A stretch of 64,000 nucleotides of DNA from Bradyrhizobium sp. sBnM-33 (GCF_032917945.1 NZ_CP136624.1:5766001-5830000), one strand, 5' to 3'; positions 8,111 to 18,141 are shown, numbered from the stretch's first letter. The notes: generated by a model not told the origin, from the letters alone. Made by a program: numbers and translations.

Positions 8111-8980
8111 CTAGTTCGGCTGCGACACGATCTCGATGATCTTGCCTTCGTCATCGTCGGGCGCGCTTGCCTTCGCTTTCTCATACGCGGCGAGCGCGGC
8201 GCGGCTGACGGGCACGTCTGCCAGCAGCGTTTCGGCCAGCGCCACGGCATAGGCCGCATCCTTGTGACGCAGCGCTGCGGTAAACGACGCGCCGGAGAAA
8301 TCGCGCGCCACCATGCGCTTTGAATGCCGGATCACCTGCGGACTAGCCACCGCGCCGGTCGCCAAGGCATCCGCCACGAGATTCATATCGAGCCCGGCTT
8401 GCTCGGCCATGGCGACACCTTCGGCCAGACTCGCAATCTGCACCGCGCCCATCAGATTGTTGATCAGCTTGAAGACGGTGCCGGTGCCCACAGCGCCGAA
8501 ATGCCTGATCACGTCGCCGATCGGCGCGAGATACGGTTTTGCACGATCGAGATCGGCAGCCTCAGCGCCGACGAGCAAGGTCAATTTCCCGCTGGCCGCC
8601 GCCTGCGGCAGGCCAGTGACCAGGCAGTCGATATAGGTAAGCCCTCGGCCGCGCAGTTCGCGCGCCATGTCGAGCGCCTGCTGGTGCGAGACAGTCGAGC
8701 ATTCGATCGCGAGGCTGCCCGCCTTCATCGTTGCAGCCGCGCCGTCCTTGCCGAGCCAGACCGCACGGGATGCCCCGTCGTCGGCGACCATAGTCACGAC
8801 AGCTTCAGCGCCATCGGCAGCGTCCGCCGGGGACGCGGCCCACCGCGCGCCACGTGCGATCAGGTCTTCCGCTTTTGCCTTGCTGCGATTCCACACCGCG
8901 ACCGTAAAGCCTGCATCGAGATAGCGGCCGGCCATGCCATGGCCCATGCGGCCGAGCCCGATGAAGGCGACGTTGGTCAT
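8111..8980 (-). CDS. NAD(P)-dependent beta-hydroxyacid dehydrogenase (3-hydroxyisobutyrate dehydrogenase-like)
   Basis: Cytosolic oxidoreductase of 289 residues. The N-terminal Rossmann motif is GLGRMGHGMA (about 8-17). The substrate-binding signature follows near 120 (DCLVTGLPQAAASGKLTLLVGG-like) in place of the usual DAPVSGG, and the catalytic Lys is in FKLINNLMG (about 170). The Thr/Gly deviation in the substrate loop suggests a substrate other than hydroxyisobutyrate; tartronate semialdehyde, glyoxylate or succinic semialdehyde are typical of the family. It begins four bases after the prfB stop, so it is probably cotranscribed with prfB. Confidence 0.88.
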   Translation of the reverse strand: MTNVAFIGLGRMGHGMAGRYLDAGFTVAVWNRSKAKAEDLIARGARWAASPADAADGAEAVVTMVADDGASRAVWLGKDGAAATMKAGSLAIECSTVSHQQALDMARELRGRGLTYIDCLVTGLPQAAASGKLTLLVGAEAADLDRAKPYLAPIGDVIRHFGAVGTGTVFKLINNLMGAVQIASLAEGVAMAEQAGLDMNLVADALATGAVASPQVIRHSKRMVARDFSGASFTAALRHKDAAYAVALAETLLADVPVSRAALAAYEKAKASAPDDDEGKIIEIVSQPN

Positions 8981-8983
8981 GCG

Positions 8984-10115
8984 CTAGTCCACGTCCTCGA
9001 CCTGGCCGGGCGCGGTGCCGAACGCGCGCTGCGCCAGGGTCGCCGCCATGAACTCGTCGAGGTCGCCGTCGAGCACGCCTGATGTATCCGAGGTCTGCAC
9101 GCCGGTACGCAGGTCCTTCACCATCTGGTAGGGCTGCAGGACGTAGGAGCGGATCTGGTGGCCCCAGCCGATATCGGTCTTGGCGGCCTGATCGGCGGCG
9201 GCCTGTTCCTCGCGCTTCTTCAACTCAATCTCGTAGAGCCGCGCGCGCAGCATGTCCCAAGCCTGGGCGCGGTTCTTGTGCTGTGAGCGGCCGGCCTGGC
9301 AGACCACCGCGACGCCGGTCGGAATATGCGTCAGGCGCACCGCGGATTCGGTCTTGTTGACGTGCTGGCCGCCGGCGCCGCCCGAGCGCATGGTGTCGGT
9401 GCGTACATCGGATTCCTTGATGTCGATCTTGATGCTGTCGTCGACGACGGGAAAGATCGCAACGGAGGAAAACGAGGTGTGCCGGCGCGCGTTGGAATCG
9501 AACGGCGAGATCCGCACCAGGCGGTGCACGCCCGCTTCCGTCTTCAGCCAGCCATAGGCATTGTGCCCGCTGATCTGGATGGTGGCGGATTTGAGGCCAG
9601 CCTCTTCGCCAAGCGTTTCTTCCAGATATTCGATCTTGAAGCCGTGTTTTTCGGCCCAGCGCGTGTACATGCGCAAGAGCATCGCGGCCCAGTCCTGGCT
9701 CTCGGTGCCGCCAGCGCCGGCATGGACTTCGAGATAGGAATCGAACCGGTCGGCCTCGCCCGACAGCAGCGCTTCCAGCTCGCGGCGGGCGACCTCCTTC
9801 TTCAGAGCTTTCAGCGCGTTCTCGGCCTCGACGACCACGCCTTCATCGTTCTCGGCCTCGCCGAGCGCGATCATCTCGACATTGTCGTCGAGCTCGCGCT
9901 CGACCTTGCCGATGCCCTCGAGCGCATCCACCAGCGAGGTGCGCTCCTGCATTAGCTTCTGGGCTTTCTGGGGATCGTTCCAGAGGTTGGGGTCTTCGGC
10001 GAGCTTGTTCAGCTCGGCCAACCGTGCCGTCGATTTCTCGACGTCAAAGATGCCTCCTCAGCAGCCCGACTGACTGCTTGATCTCTTCAACAAGGCGTTC
10101 GACTTCGGCGCGCAT
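8984..10115 (-). CDS. prfB: Peptide chain release factor 2, expressed by programmed +1 frameshift
   Basis: RF2 recognises UGA and UAA stop codons and releases the nascent peptide. The gene starts at ATG 10115; 23 codons are read to CTT at 10047-10049, then an in-frame TGA at 10044-10046. Skipping base 10046 continues in the +1 frame for 353 codons, giving 376 residues, the usual RF2 length. Diagnostic residues are SPF (RF2 stop-codon tripeptide, in [10 protein letters not shown]) and GGQ in [13 protein letters not shown], which enters the peptidyl-transferase centre. Annotating only the second frame would give a false TTG start at 10021. It follows mrcA on the same strand with a 124-bp gap. 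Confidence 0.96.
10043..10058 (-). promoter_or_regulatory. prfB programmed +1 frameshift signal
   Basis: Read on the minus strand: AGGAGG, CAT, CTT, TGA, C. The Shine-Dalgarno-like AGGAGG sits three bases before the slippery CTT, and TGA-C is the poorly recognised stop context, as in E. coli (AGGGGG TAT CTT TGA C). Low RF2 prolongs the pause at TGA and favours the shift, so RF2 controls its own synthesis. Confidence 0.95.
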
Positions 10116-10239
10116 GGTCTCTCTGATCTGCGGATGGAACCGCTATTGGATGGATGTTTCAACGGCCGGATGTAGCGGCGTACGCCGCAAAGCGCAATCG
10201 GCTCAGGCGGTGAACTCGGGTTTGTTTGATGCCGGCAGG

Positions 10240-12744
10240 CTAATAAAGTCCGCCGGTGCCGGGCCGCATGATGTTGCCCGCATCAGGCTGATAGCCTTGC
10301 GAGTATCCTTGCGGCGCCCGGCCATCCATGTCGGCAACGCCGATGACCGAGTAATTGTCCGGCGGTGCGGTGCCCGGCTTGAATGCTTCGAGAATGGTGC
10401 GGCCGCCCTCGCCCGGACCGACGCGCATGCCGCTCTTGGCATCGACGCGAACCAGCTTGATGCCGGCGGGCACCTTGAACGGGATCGCCGGCTTGTCGGC
10501 GAGCGCAAGCTTGAGAAAATCCTTGGCGATCGGCGCGGCCAGATGACCACCGGTCATGCCGCGGCCGAGATTGCGCGGCTTGTCGAAGCCGACATAGATG
10601 CCGACCACGAGGTCCGGTGAAAAGCCGATGAACCACGCGTCTTTTTCATCGTTGGTGGTGCCGGTCTTGCCGGCAATGGGCTTGCCGACTTCCTTGACCA
10701 CCGTTGCGGTGCCGGCCTGCACCACATATTCCATCATCGAGGTGATCTGGTAGGCCGTCATCGGGTCGAGCACCTGCTCGCGGCGGTCCACCAGTTGCGG
10801 CTCGGTCTGGTTCTTCCAGCCACCGGGCGCGTCGCAGCCGCGGCACTCGCGCGCGTCATGCTTGAAGATGGTACGGCCGTAGCGGTCCTGGATGCGGTCG
10901 ATCAGGGTTGGCTTCACGCGGCGGCCGCCATTGGCGAACATGGAATAGGCCGTCACCATCCGCATCACTGTGGTCTCGCCGGCGCCGAGCGCATAGGACA
11001 GGTAATTCGGCAGCTCATCGTAGACGCCGAAGCGCCTCGAATATTCGCCGATCAATGGCATGCCGATGTCCTGCGCCAGCCGCACCGTCACGGTATTCAG
11101 CGACTGCCGGAGCGCGTTGCGCAGCGTCGTCGGCCCGCCGTATTTGCCGGACGAATAGTTTTCCGGGCGCCACACGCCGGCGCCCTGCCCCTGGTCGATT
11201 TCAATGGGCGCGTCGACCACGACGGTCGATGGCGTATAGCCGTTGTCCATTGCCGCCGAATAGACCAGCGGCTTGAAGGACGAGCCCGGTTGCCGATAGG
11301 CCTGGGTCGCGCGGTTGAACTGGCTCTGGTCGAACGAGAAGCCGCCCACCATCGCCAGCACGCGGCCGGTCCACGGATCCATCGCGACCAACGCGCCAGA
11401 CACTTCCGGCAACTGGCGCAGCCGATACTGGCCCTCGACCGGCTTGCCCTCCTTGTCGAACAGCGGGTCGGCATAGATCACGTCGCCCGGCGACAGCACC
11501 TGCGCTACCGAACTCGGCGTCCTACCCTTGGTAGGTCCCGCGGCCGCCTTGGCCCAGCGCACGCCGTCGAGCGTGATGATGCCGGTCTGCCGCTGCTTGC
11601 TGACGGCGCCACCGAGTTCGCGGCCCGGTTGGAAACCGATCCGCGCCGACTGGTCGGACGTCTCCAGCACCACGGCCATCCGCCACGGCGAGATATCAGA
11701 GAGCGATTTGACGTCGGCGAGTTTGACGCCCCAGTCGCCGGAAACGTCGAGCTTGCTCACAGGCCCGCGCCAGCCCTGGGCCTCGTCATAGCGGACCAGA
11801 CCGGCGACCATGGTCTTGCGCGCCATCACCTGCATTTTCGGATCGAGCGTGGCGCGGACCGACAAGCCGCCTTCGTACAACTTCTTTTCGCCGTAACGCT
11901 CGAAGATGTCGCGCCGGACTTCCTCGGCGAAATATTCGCCGGCGAAGATATGCGCGCCGTTGCCGCGACTGGTGACGTTGAGCTGTTCCTTGCGGGCCTT
12001 GTCGGCGTCGGCCTGCTTGATCCAGCCGTTTTCAATCAGTCGATCGATTACGTAATTGCGCCGCTCCACCGCGCGATCGCGGTTGCGCACCGGGTGCAGC
12101 GCCGCGGGCGCCTTCGGCAACGCCGCTAGATAGGAGGCTTCCGCGATGGTGAGTTCGTTCACTGATTTATCGAAATAGACCAGCGAGGCCGCCGCGATGC
12201 CGTAGGCGCCGAGGCCGAGATAGATTTCATTGAGATAGAGCTCGAGGATGCGGTCCTTGGAATAGGCGCGCTCGATGCGCATCGCCAGCAAGGCTTCCTT
12301 GATCTTGCGGGTGAAGGAGACTTCGTTGGTCAGAAGGAAATTCTTTGCGACCTGCTGGGTGATTGTCGACGCGCCCTGCGGGCGCTTGTTGGAGCCGAAA
12401 TTCTGCGCATAGAGCACGGCCGCGCGCGCCATGCCGGTGAAGTCGATGCCGCCATGCTCGTAAAAATTCTTGTCTTCGGCCGCGAGGAACGCGTTGATGA
12501 CGAGTTTTGGCACCGCCTGGATCGGCAGATAGAGCCGCCGCTCCTTGGAATATTCGCCGAGCAGCGCACCGTCAGACGCGTGCACGCGCGTCATCACTGG
12601 CGGCTCGTAATCCTGAAGCTGCGAGTAGTCGGGCAAGTCTTTGGAGAAATGCCAGATCGCGCCCGCAACGCCGGCCACGCCGACCAGGAACACAACGGTG
12701 CCGGCCGCAAACAGGAAACCCAAAAACCGGACCAGCAAGCGCAT
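10240..12744 (-). CDS. mrcA: Penicillin-binding protein 1A, bifunctional glycosyltransferase/transpeptidase
   Basis: Class A PBP of 834 residues that polymerises and cross-links peptidoglycan at the inner membrane. A single N-terminal helix (about 3-28) is followed by the GT51 domain with EDKNFYEHGG (about 93-102) and GASTITQQVAKN, and then the transpeptidase domain with SSFK (catalytic Ser, in QPGSSFKPLVY), SLN and KTGTT. A long insert with a CRGC pair lies between motifs. The start ATG is at 12744. The gene is between amiC and prfB on the same strand, a gene order I recall as common in Rhizobiales. The 233-bp gap upstream (12745-12977) may hold its own promoter, but I see no clear -35/-10 pair there. 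Confidence 0.95.
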   Translation of the reverse strand: MRLLVRFLGFLFAAGTVVFLVGVAGVAGAIWHFSKDLPDYSQLQDYEPPVMTRVHASDGALLGEYSKERRLYLPIQAVPKLVINAFLAAEDKNFYEHGGIDFTGMARAAVLYAQNFGSNKRPQGASTITQQVAKNFLLTNEVSFTRKIKEALLAMRIERAYSKDRILELYLNEIYLGLGAYGIAAASLVYFDKSVNELTIAEASYLAALPKAPAALHPVRNRDRAVERRNYVIDRLIENGWIKQADADKARKEQLNVTSRGNGAHIFAGEYFAEEVRRDIFERYGEKKLYEGGLSVRATLDPKMQVMARKTMVAGLVRYDEAQGWRGPVSKLDVSGDWGVKLADVKSLSDISPWRMAVVLETSDQSARIGFQPGRELGGAVSKQRQTGIITLDGVRWAKAAAGPTKGRTPSSVAQVLSPGDVIYADPLFDKEGKPVEGQYRLRQLPEVSGALVAMDPWTGRVLAMVGGFSFDQSQFNRATQAYRQPGSSFKPLVYSAAMDNGYTPSTVVVDAPIEIDQGQGAGVWRPENYSSGKYGGPTTLRNALRQSLNTVTVRLAQDIGMPLIGEYSRRFGVYDELPNYLSYALGAGETTVMRMVTAYSMFANGGRRVKPTLIDRIQDRYGRTIFKHDARECRGCDAPGGWKNQTEPQLVDRREQVLDPMTAYQITSMMEYVVQAGTATVVKEVGKPIAGKTGTTNDEKDAWFIGFSPDLVVGIYVGFDKPRNLGRGMTGGHLAAPIAKDFLKLALADKPAIPFKVPAGIKLVRVDAKSGMRVGPGEGGRTILEAFKPGTAPPDNYSVIGVADMDGRAPQGYSQGYQPDAGNIMRPGTGGLY

Positions 12745-12977
12745 TATCGAAGTTCCGTTCCAACCTGTGCGCCGTCATCCGCGGCGCCTATCCTGACACG
12801 GCAATCCCGCCGGACGGGTTGCCGCTACGCGGTCGAACAATAAAAGGTCCGGCGGACAATATTGACCGATTCCGAAGACCAGCAGTCTGTTTTCTATACC
12901 GTTGCCGCTGTGGCCAAACTAGGGCTTGGGCCACCGGACGGCACCCTTTTCAATCCACCTTCAGGCAGCGGGATTTT

Positions 12978-14309
12978 TCACTTGCCCGGTCCGGCAGTTG
13001 CCAGCCGTTTGGCCAGAAATGCATCAATTGCCTGGGCCATTGAGCCGACCGTCTTGTTCCGCCAATTTTCCGAGACCAGATGCTCGAGGTCGCCCTTGTT
13101 CGAGACGTAACCGAGCTCGACCAGCACCGACGGCACGTCCGGGGCCTTCAGAACCCGGAAACCGGCCGATTTCAACGGCTGCTTGTGCATCCGCACGGTA
13201 TTCTTCATTTCACTCATCAGGATCCGTGCAAACCGGTTTGAAAAGGTTTTGGTCTCCCGCTGCACGAGATCGATCAGGATGTCGGCGACTTCGGTCGGCT
13301 CGTCGACGAGGTTTACCCCGCCAATCGCGTCCGACTTATTTTCGGTATCGGCCAGCCGTTGGGCCTCGGAATCGGAGGCCTTATCGGAAAGCGTATAGAT
13401 GGTGGCACCCTGAGCGTCGCCCTCGCCACGCGGCAAGGCGTCAGCATGGATCGAAACGAACAGCGCCGCGGCCTCGTTGCGTGCGATCTTCACGCGGTCG
13501 GCGAGCGGAATGAAGCTGTCATCAGTCCGGGTCATGACGACGCGATACTTGCCCGATTTCTCGATTCTGTCGCGCAGCGCCAGGCCAAAAGTCAGCACCA
13601 GATTCTTTTCCATGAAGTCGCCGCCGCCGGCCTGGGTGCCGTTGTCGACGCCGCCATGACCAGGATCGATCACGATCACCGGCCGCTTGTCAGGCGCTTG
13701 CGGCGGCTGGGCCGCCGTTGACGAATCCGGCCCGGCGGCGGCGTTTGCCTCGGCGATCGCCGGCCGCAGTTCGGGGCGGCTTTCCGGCGCCAGCGACTGA
13801 ACAAAGGCGGTGCGGTCCACCTGTTCGAATTCGAGCACCAGCCGCGGCGGCTGGCCGTTGGCCGCTTCAAGTACATAGGATTTGGCGATCTTGGCCGGCC
13901 CCGTCAGGTCGAACACGATCCGTGATCCGCCCGGCATGACGAGACCATAACGGAACGCCTTCACCAGCCCCCTTCCCCCGATTCCAATCCCGGCGGGAAG
14001 ACTGAAGCTGATCTGGGGAAGGTCGACGACCACGCGATAGGGGTCCGCGAGCGCAAAGGCGCGAAACTGAACCGGCTTGTCCAGATCGAGGATGAAACGG
14101 GTCTGCCTGGCATCGCCAGCCAGCCGGGCATCAGACGCAACAGGGAAACTCGATACGGCCGCCGGGTCGGGGACGGCGGCGACAGAAGCTGGCGGTTGAG
14201 AGGCTCCCCCTTGGGCCGCGCTGGGGCCGATCATTTGGGTGCACAGCAATGCTGCGGCGCACAATAGGCCACATCCCAGCAAAACAAGGTGATTTGCGCG
14301 GCTCGCCAA
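12978..14309 (-). CDS. amiC: N-acetylmuramoyl-L-alanine amidase, AmiC type
   Basis: Periplasmic zinc amidase of 443 residues that cuts peptide stems from glycan strands during daughter-cell separation. A signal sequence occupies about 8-32 (LVLLGCGLLCAAALLC). An AMIN domain (about 60-165) targets it to septal peptidoglycan. The Amidase_3 domain (about 212-435) has the zinc motif DPGHGGVDNG, the second ligand region in MEKNLVLTFG, and VSIHADALP. The start is TTG 14309 with GGAGG ten bases upstream; no ATG is available. It heads an amiC-mrcA-prfB series and is divergent from rne. A CtrA-type box lies 52 bp upstream. Confidence 0.94.
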   Translation of the reverse strand: MASRANHLVLLGCGLLCAAALLCTQMIGPSAAQGGASQPPASVAAVPDPAAVSSFPVASDARLAGDARQTRFILDLDKPVQFRAFALADPYRVVVDLPQISFSLPAGIGIGGRGLVKAFRYGLVMPGGSRIVFDLTGPAKIAKSYVLEAANGQPPRLVLEFEQVDRTAFVQSLAPESRPELRPAIAEANAAAGPDSSTAAQPPQAPDKRPVIVIDPGHGGVDNGTQAGGGDFMEKNLVLTFGLALRDRIEKSGKYRVVMTRTDDSFIPLADRVKIARNEAAALFVSIHADALPRGEGDAQGATIYTLSDKASDSEAQRLADTENKSDAIGGVNLVDEPTEVADILIDLVQRETKTFSNRFARILMSEMKNTVRMHKQPLKSAGFRVLKAPDVPSVLVELGYVSNKGDLEHLVSENWRNKTVGSMAQAIDAFLAKRLATAGPGK

Positions 14310-14360
14310 CGATTCGGTGCCTCCGGAGGAGCCTTCCCTTACCGCATTAGAACCGCAGGG

Positions 14361-14375
14361 TTAATTGGGCCTTAA
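14361..14375. promoter_or_regulatory. Full CtrA-type box between amiC and rne
   Basis: TTAATTGGGCCTTAA is an exact TTAA-N7-TTAA match, followed by C as in the extended consensus. CtrA is the cell-cycle master regulator of alphaproteobacteria, and the divergent amiC gene acts in division. The placement, 52 bp from the amiC start, fits control of amiC rather than of the distant rne start. Confidence 0.5.
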
Positions 14376-14376
14376 C

Positions 14377-15033
14377 GTCTGATCAACGAAAAAGCAGCAA
14401 GTGTTGCCGCGCTGCGACGCTCGGCGGCGGGTTCCCTTGCGCTTCCCTTGCACGGAGCCCCCAATCCACGTATGTACGAGGTGCTGACGGCTAGTACTCC
14501 CGGTTGTGTCGCGTTCAGCCTCCCGGTGCAGCGCCGGAACCTCCGAAGCCCGGAGGAACCTGCGTCTTTCCCGATCCCTCCACAGCCAGCGCCGCGCGCG
14601 GCTGACACGGAGCGGCGGTTTCGAGCCCGAGCGGCGTCCGGTCCCAGGTCCTTATTTCCAGGGGCGGTTTGAGACACGGCAAAACTGATTATCCGGACCC
14701 TAACGGTCCGATATGCGATGGCCGGCGGGCGCTTAGGCGCCGAACCGGGCCTTCAGCGATAGATACGGCGGTATCCTTTCCGCCAACATGTTCAGACGGG
14801 CCGACGCTTGATGCGCCAGACTGTGTTGCCGACCAAGATCCACGGAACGATCGCGCCGACGCGAGGCGAAAGCCTTGCGCGTCGCACCGCTCCGGTGGGT
14901 CCCCGTTCGGCGCGGCGCCAAGACGTGCGTTTTGGCCTTCCCCTCACCCCCGAATCAGGTGGACCGTCGCGTCACCGGGCCGCGCAATTTGCGCGCGCCA
15001 TGCACCGCGCCCGCCCCCGTCAAGAGTTCCAAA
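14377..15033 (+). other. Long rne leader and divergent promoter region
   Basis: About 650 bp without a convincing gene separate amiC from rne. RNase E mRNAs in other proteobacteria have long structured 5' leaders used for autoregulation by cleavage, and this stretch could serve the same role (inference). A small hairpin CGGACC-CTAAC-GGTCCG lies at 14694-14710. The rne frame stays open back to 14875, but that part is not conserved-looking. Confidence 0.4.
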
Positions 15034-18000
15034 ATGCCCAACAAGATGTTAATCGACGCCACCCACCCGGAAGAGACCCGGGTCGTTGTGGTCCGCGGCA
15101 ACCGCGTCGAAGAATTTGATTTCGAGACCGCCCAGCGCAAGCAGCTCCGCGGCAATATCTATCTCGCCAAGGTCACGCGCGTAGAACCGTCGCTGCAGGC
15201 GGCGTTCATCGAATATGGCGGCAACCGCCACGGCTTCCTGGCGTTCAGCGAAATCCACCCGGATTACTATCAGATCCCGGTCGCCGACCGTCAGGCGCTG
15301 ATCGAGGCCGACGAGCGCGCCCACCGCGAGGCCGAGGAAGAGAGCGAGAACCGCTCCAGCCATCGCCGCCGCTCGCGCCACCGCAATGCACGCCGCCGCG
15401 GCCATGGCGACCGTGTCCAGAGCGACGTGGTCGAGGGTGCCAGCGAGGATCCCTCGCAGGCCGCCCAGCCCTATGAGCGCCAAGAAAGTTTTCACGACCA
15501 AGATTTTCAAGAACATCTGCACGAGCCTGAGGCCGTGCAGGCCGGCGAGACGCCGGCGCATGACGCCGAACATCACGCCGAAGCGGCTCCTCACGATCGT
15601 GATGCGCACGAGCATGAGGCGCATGGGGACGAGCGGGCGCAAGATGCCGATCACCCTGTGCATGATCACGACGAACGCGAACAAGCGCCTGCCGCGAGCG
15701 AAGCGCCGGTCGCGGAGGTGCAATCCGATGCGCCTGCCCCTGCGTCGGTCGAAGCTGCCGAGGTGCAGGCCGATGACGGCCATGACGACCGTCATGACGA
15801 AGAGCGTGCGCGGGAAAACGCCGCCCATGCCGACGACGTGCCGCATGTCGAGCACGTCGGCGATTATACTCCCCCTCCCGATGAGCCCGCCGCGGCTCTG
15901 GAAGCCGATGACGGCCATGACGATGAGGACGATGGCGAGGACGCCGAAGAGGAAGTCGTCGAATCCGTCGGTGGCGACGACGTGCTGGAGGAAGTTCCGG
16001 AGCGCCCCTTCCGGCCACGCCGCCAGTACAAGATTCAGGAAGTCATCAAGCGCCGCCAGGTGATGCTGGTTCAGGTCGTCAAGGAAGAGCGTGGTAACAA
16101 GGGTGCGGCGCTGACGACCTACCTCTCGCTGGCCGGCCGCTACGCCGTCCTGATGCCTAACACCGCCCGTGGCGGCGGCATCAGCCGCAAGATCACCTCG
16201 GCCCAGGACCGTTCGCGGCTGAAGGAAGTGGTGCAGGACCTCGACGTGCCCGAGGGCATGGGGATCATCCTGCGCACCGCCGGCGCCTCGCGGACCAAGC
16301 CCGAGATCAAGCGCGACTTCGAATATCTGATCCGGATGTGGGAGACCGTGCGCGACATGACGCTGAAGTCGCAGGCCCCCACCCTCGTCTACGAGGAAGG
16401 CTCGCTGATCAAGCGCTCGCTGCGCGACCTCTACAACAAGGAGATCGACGAAATCCAGGTCGCCGGCGAAGCCGGCTATCAGGAAGCGCGCGACTTCATG
16501 AAGATGCTGATGCCCTCGAACGTACGGGCGGTGAAGCAGTATCGCGATGGCCAGCCGCTGTTCTCGCGGATGGGCGTCGAAAGCCAGTTGGACGCAATGT
16601 TCTCGCCAACGGTGCAGCTCCGTTCCGGCGGCTACATCGTCATCAACCAGACCGAGGCGCTGGTATCGATCGATGTCAACTCCGGCCGCTCGACCCGCGA
16701 ACATCACATCGAGGACACCGCGCTCAAGACCAACATGGAAGCGGCGGAGGAAGTGGCGCGGCAGTTGCGTCTGCGCGATCTTGCCGGCCTGATCGTCATC
16801 GACTTCATCGACATGGACGAGAAGCGCAACAACCGCGCGGTGGAGCGCAAGCTATCCGACTGCCTGCGGCAGGATCGCGCGCGCATCCAGGTCGGACGCA
16901 TCTCGCATTTCGGCCTTCTGGAAATGTCGCGCCAGCGCATCCGTGCCAGCGTGCTGGAAAGCTCGACGGAGCCCTGCCCGCAATGCGGCGGCAGCGGCCA
17001 CGTGCGCTCGGTCTCCTCGGTCGCGCTGCAATTGCTCCGCGGCATCGAGGAAATCCTGATGAAGGGCGCGACCCACAATCTGGTGGTGCGCACCCGCACC
17101 GACGTGGCGCTCTATGTGCTCAACCACAAGCGCGGCCACCTGCGCGATCTCGAAAACGCCTTCAAGGTTTCGCTGGCCGTCGTCGCCGACGCTACCGTGA
17201 GTGGCCAGCAGTCATACGTCATCGACCGCGGCGAGCAGGTGCACACGCTGGAAGCCGCCAAGGCGTTGCTGGCGGCACAGGCTGCCGCCTTCCCGCCGCA
17301 AGTCGAGGAAGCCTATGACGACGACGAGGCGTTCGACATCGAGACCGAATCCGAGATCGAAACGGAGGAGACCGAGGGGCTGACCGACGACGCCGCCGAG
17401 GCAGTGGTGGGCGAAGGCGAAGGAGACGGTCACCGCCGCAAGCGGCGCCGGCGCCGGCGCGGCCGTGGCGAGCCGCGTGAAGGTGGTGCCCCGCGCGAGG
17501 ACGGTGACGCGATGCGCGTCGCAGGCGAGGCCGTCGACGGCGCGATCGCCGAGGACGGCGAAGCCGACGAGGACGAAGGCGACGAACAGGCCGGCACGGT
17601 CCGTGGCGATCAAGCTGCCGGTGGCGAGCGGCGCCCGCGCCGCCGTGGCCGTCGCGGCGGACGCCGCCGGCGCGGTACCGGACTGGAAGATGGTCTTGCC
17701 GGGTCGATTGCAGACGAACTCGGGCCGACCCCAGTTCCGGAGGCGACCAGCGCGGTTGCCGATTTCGAGGGCGGCTCGTCCGAGCCCGCGCCATCACTGG
17801 TGCAGGCCGACGCCCAGCCCGAACCGGTCTCGCCGCCGGCGGAGATGCAGCCTGCGGCCGATGCCCAGCCGGAGCCGGTTGCGAGTGCGCCGGCGCCAAC
17901 CGCTGAGGAAACCAGGCAAGAGGCCGAGCGCGCCGCGGCGCGGCGGCGCTCGACCGTGCGCGAGAAAGTCAGCTTCATGACCAGCGTTCCGGCCGAACCG

Positions 18001-18141
18001 GCGCCCGCCGTCAGTCAGAACACGCCAGAGCCGCTCGCGCACCCCGCGCCCGCTCCAGCCGAACCTGCGCCGGCCGCATCGGGCGAAGCTGCGCCACGCA
18101 AGGCAGGCTGGTGGTCACGGCGCTTCGGCAGCGGCGAGTAA
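15034..18141 (+). CDS. rne: Ribonuclease E with a large acidic/His insert in the S1 domain
   Basis: Endoribonuclease and degradosome scaffold, 1035 residues, for mRNA turnover and rRNA/tRNA processing. ATG 15034 starts MPNKMLIDATHPEETR, the conserved N-terminus. The S1 domain begins at about 36 (GNIYLAKVTRVEPSLQAAFIEYG), is interrupted by about 230 residues rich in His, Asp, Glu and Arg (15330-16010), and resumes at YKIQEVIKRRQVMLVQV. The catalytic acids are in VSIDVNSG and IDFIDMDEKRN; the zinc-link is CPQCGGSG. The C-terminal 330 residues are an Arg-rich then Pro/Ala-rich scaffold, poorly conserved and probably disordered. Inserts of this kind are usual in Rhizobiales RNase E. A strong terminator follows. 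Confidence 0.95.
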   Translation: MPNKMLIDATHPEETRVVVVRGNRVEEFDFETAQRKQLRGNIYLAKVTRVEPSLQAAFIEYGGNRHGFLAFSEIHPDYYQIPVADRQALIEADERAHREAEEESENRSSHRRRSRHRNARRRGHGDRVQSDVVEGASEDPSQAAQPYERQESFHDQDFQEHLHEPEAVQAGETPAHDAEHHAEAAPHDRDAHEHEAHGDERAQDADHPVHDHDEREQAPAASEAPVAEVQSDAPAPASVEAAEVQADDGHDDRHDEERARENAAHADDVPHVEHVGDYTPPPDEPAAALEADDGHDDEDDGEDAEEEVVESVGGDDVLEEVPERPFRPRRQYKIQEVIKRRQVMLVQVVKEERGNKGAALTTYLSLAGRYAVLMPNTARGGGISRKITSAQDRSRLKEVVQDLDVPEGMGIILRTAGASRTKPEIKRDFEYLIRMWETVRDMTLKSQAPTLVYEEGSLIKRSLRDLYNKEIDEIQVAGEAGYQEARDFMKMLMPSNVRAVKQYRDGQPLFSRMGVESQLDAMFSPTVQLRSGGYIVINQTEALVSIDVNSGRSTREHHIEDTALKTNMEAAEEVARQLRLRDLAGLIVIDFIDMDEKRNNRAVERKLSDCLRQDRARIQVGRISHFGLLEMSRQRIRASVLESSTEPCPQCGGSGHVRSVSSVALQLLRGIEEILMKGATHNLVVRTRTDVALYVLNHKRGHLRDLENAFKVSLAVVADATVSGQQSYVIDRGEQVHTLEAAKALLAAQAAAFPPQVEEAYDDDEAFDIETESEIETEETEGLTDDAAEAVVGEGEGDGHRRKRRRRRRGRGEPREGGAPREDGDAMRVAGEAVDGAIAEDGEADEDEGDEQAGTVRGDQAAGGERRPRRRGRRGGRRRRGTGLEDGLAGSIADELGPTPVPEATSAVADFEGGSSEPAPSLVQADAQPEPVSPPAEMQPAADAQPEPVASAPAPTAEETRQEAERAAARRRSTVREKVSFMTSVPAEPAPAVSQNTPEPLAHPAPAPAEPAPAASGEAAPRKAGWWSRRFGSGE

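Noticed and set aside
15049..16707. Long minus-strand frame opposite rne
   Set aside because: The plus frame carries all RNase E catalytic motifs; the antisense product is an artefact of high third-position GC and the acidic insert.
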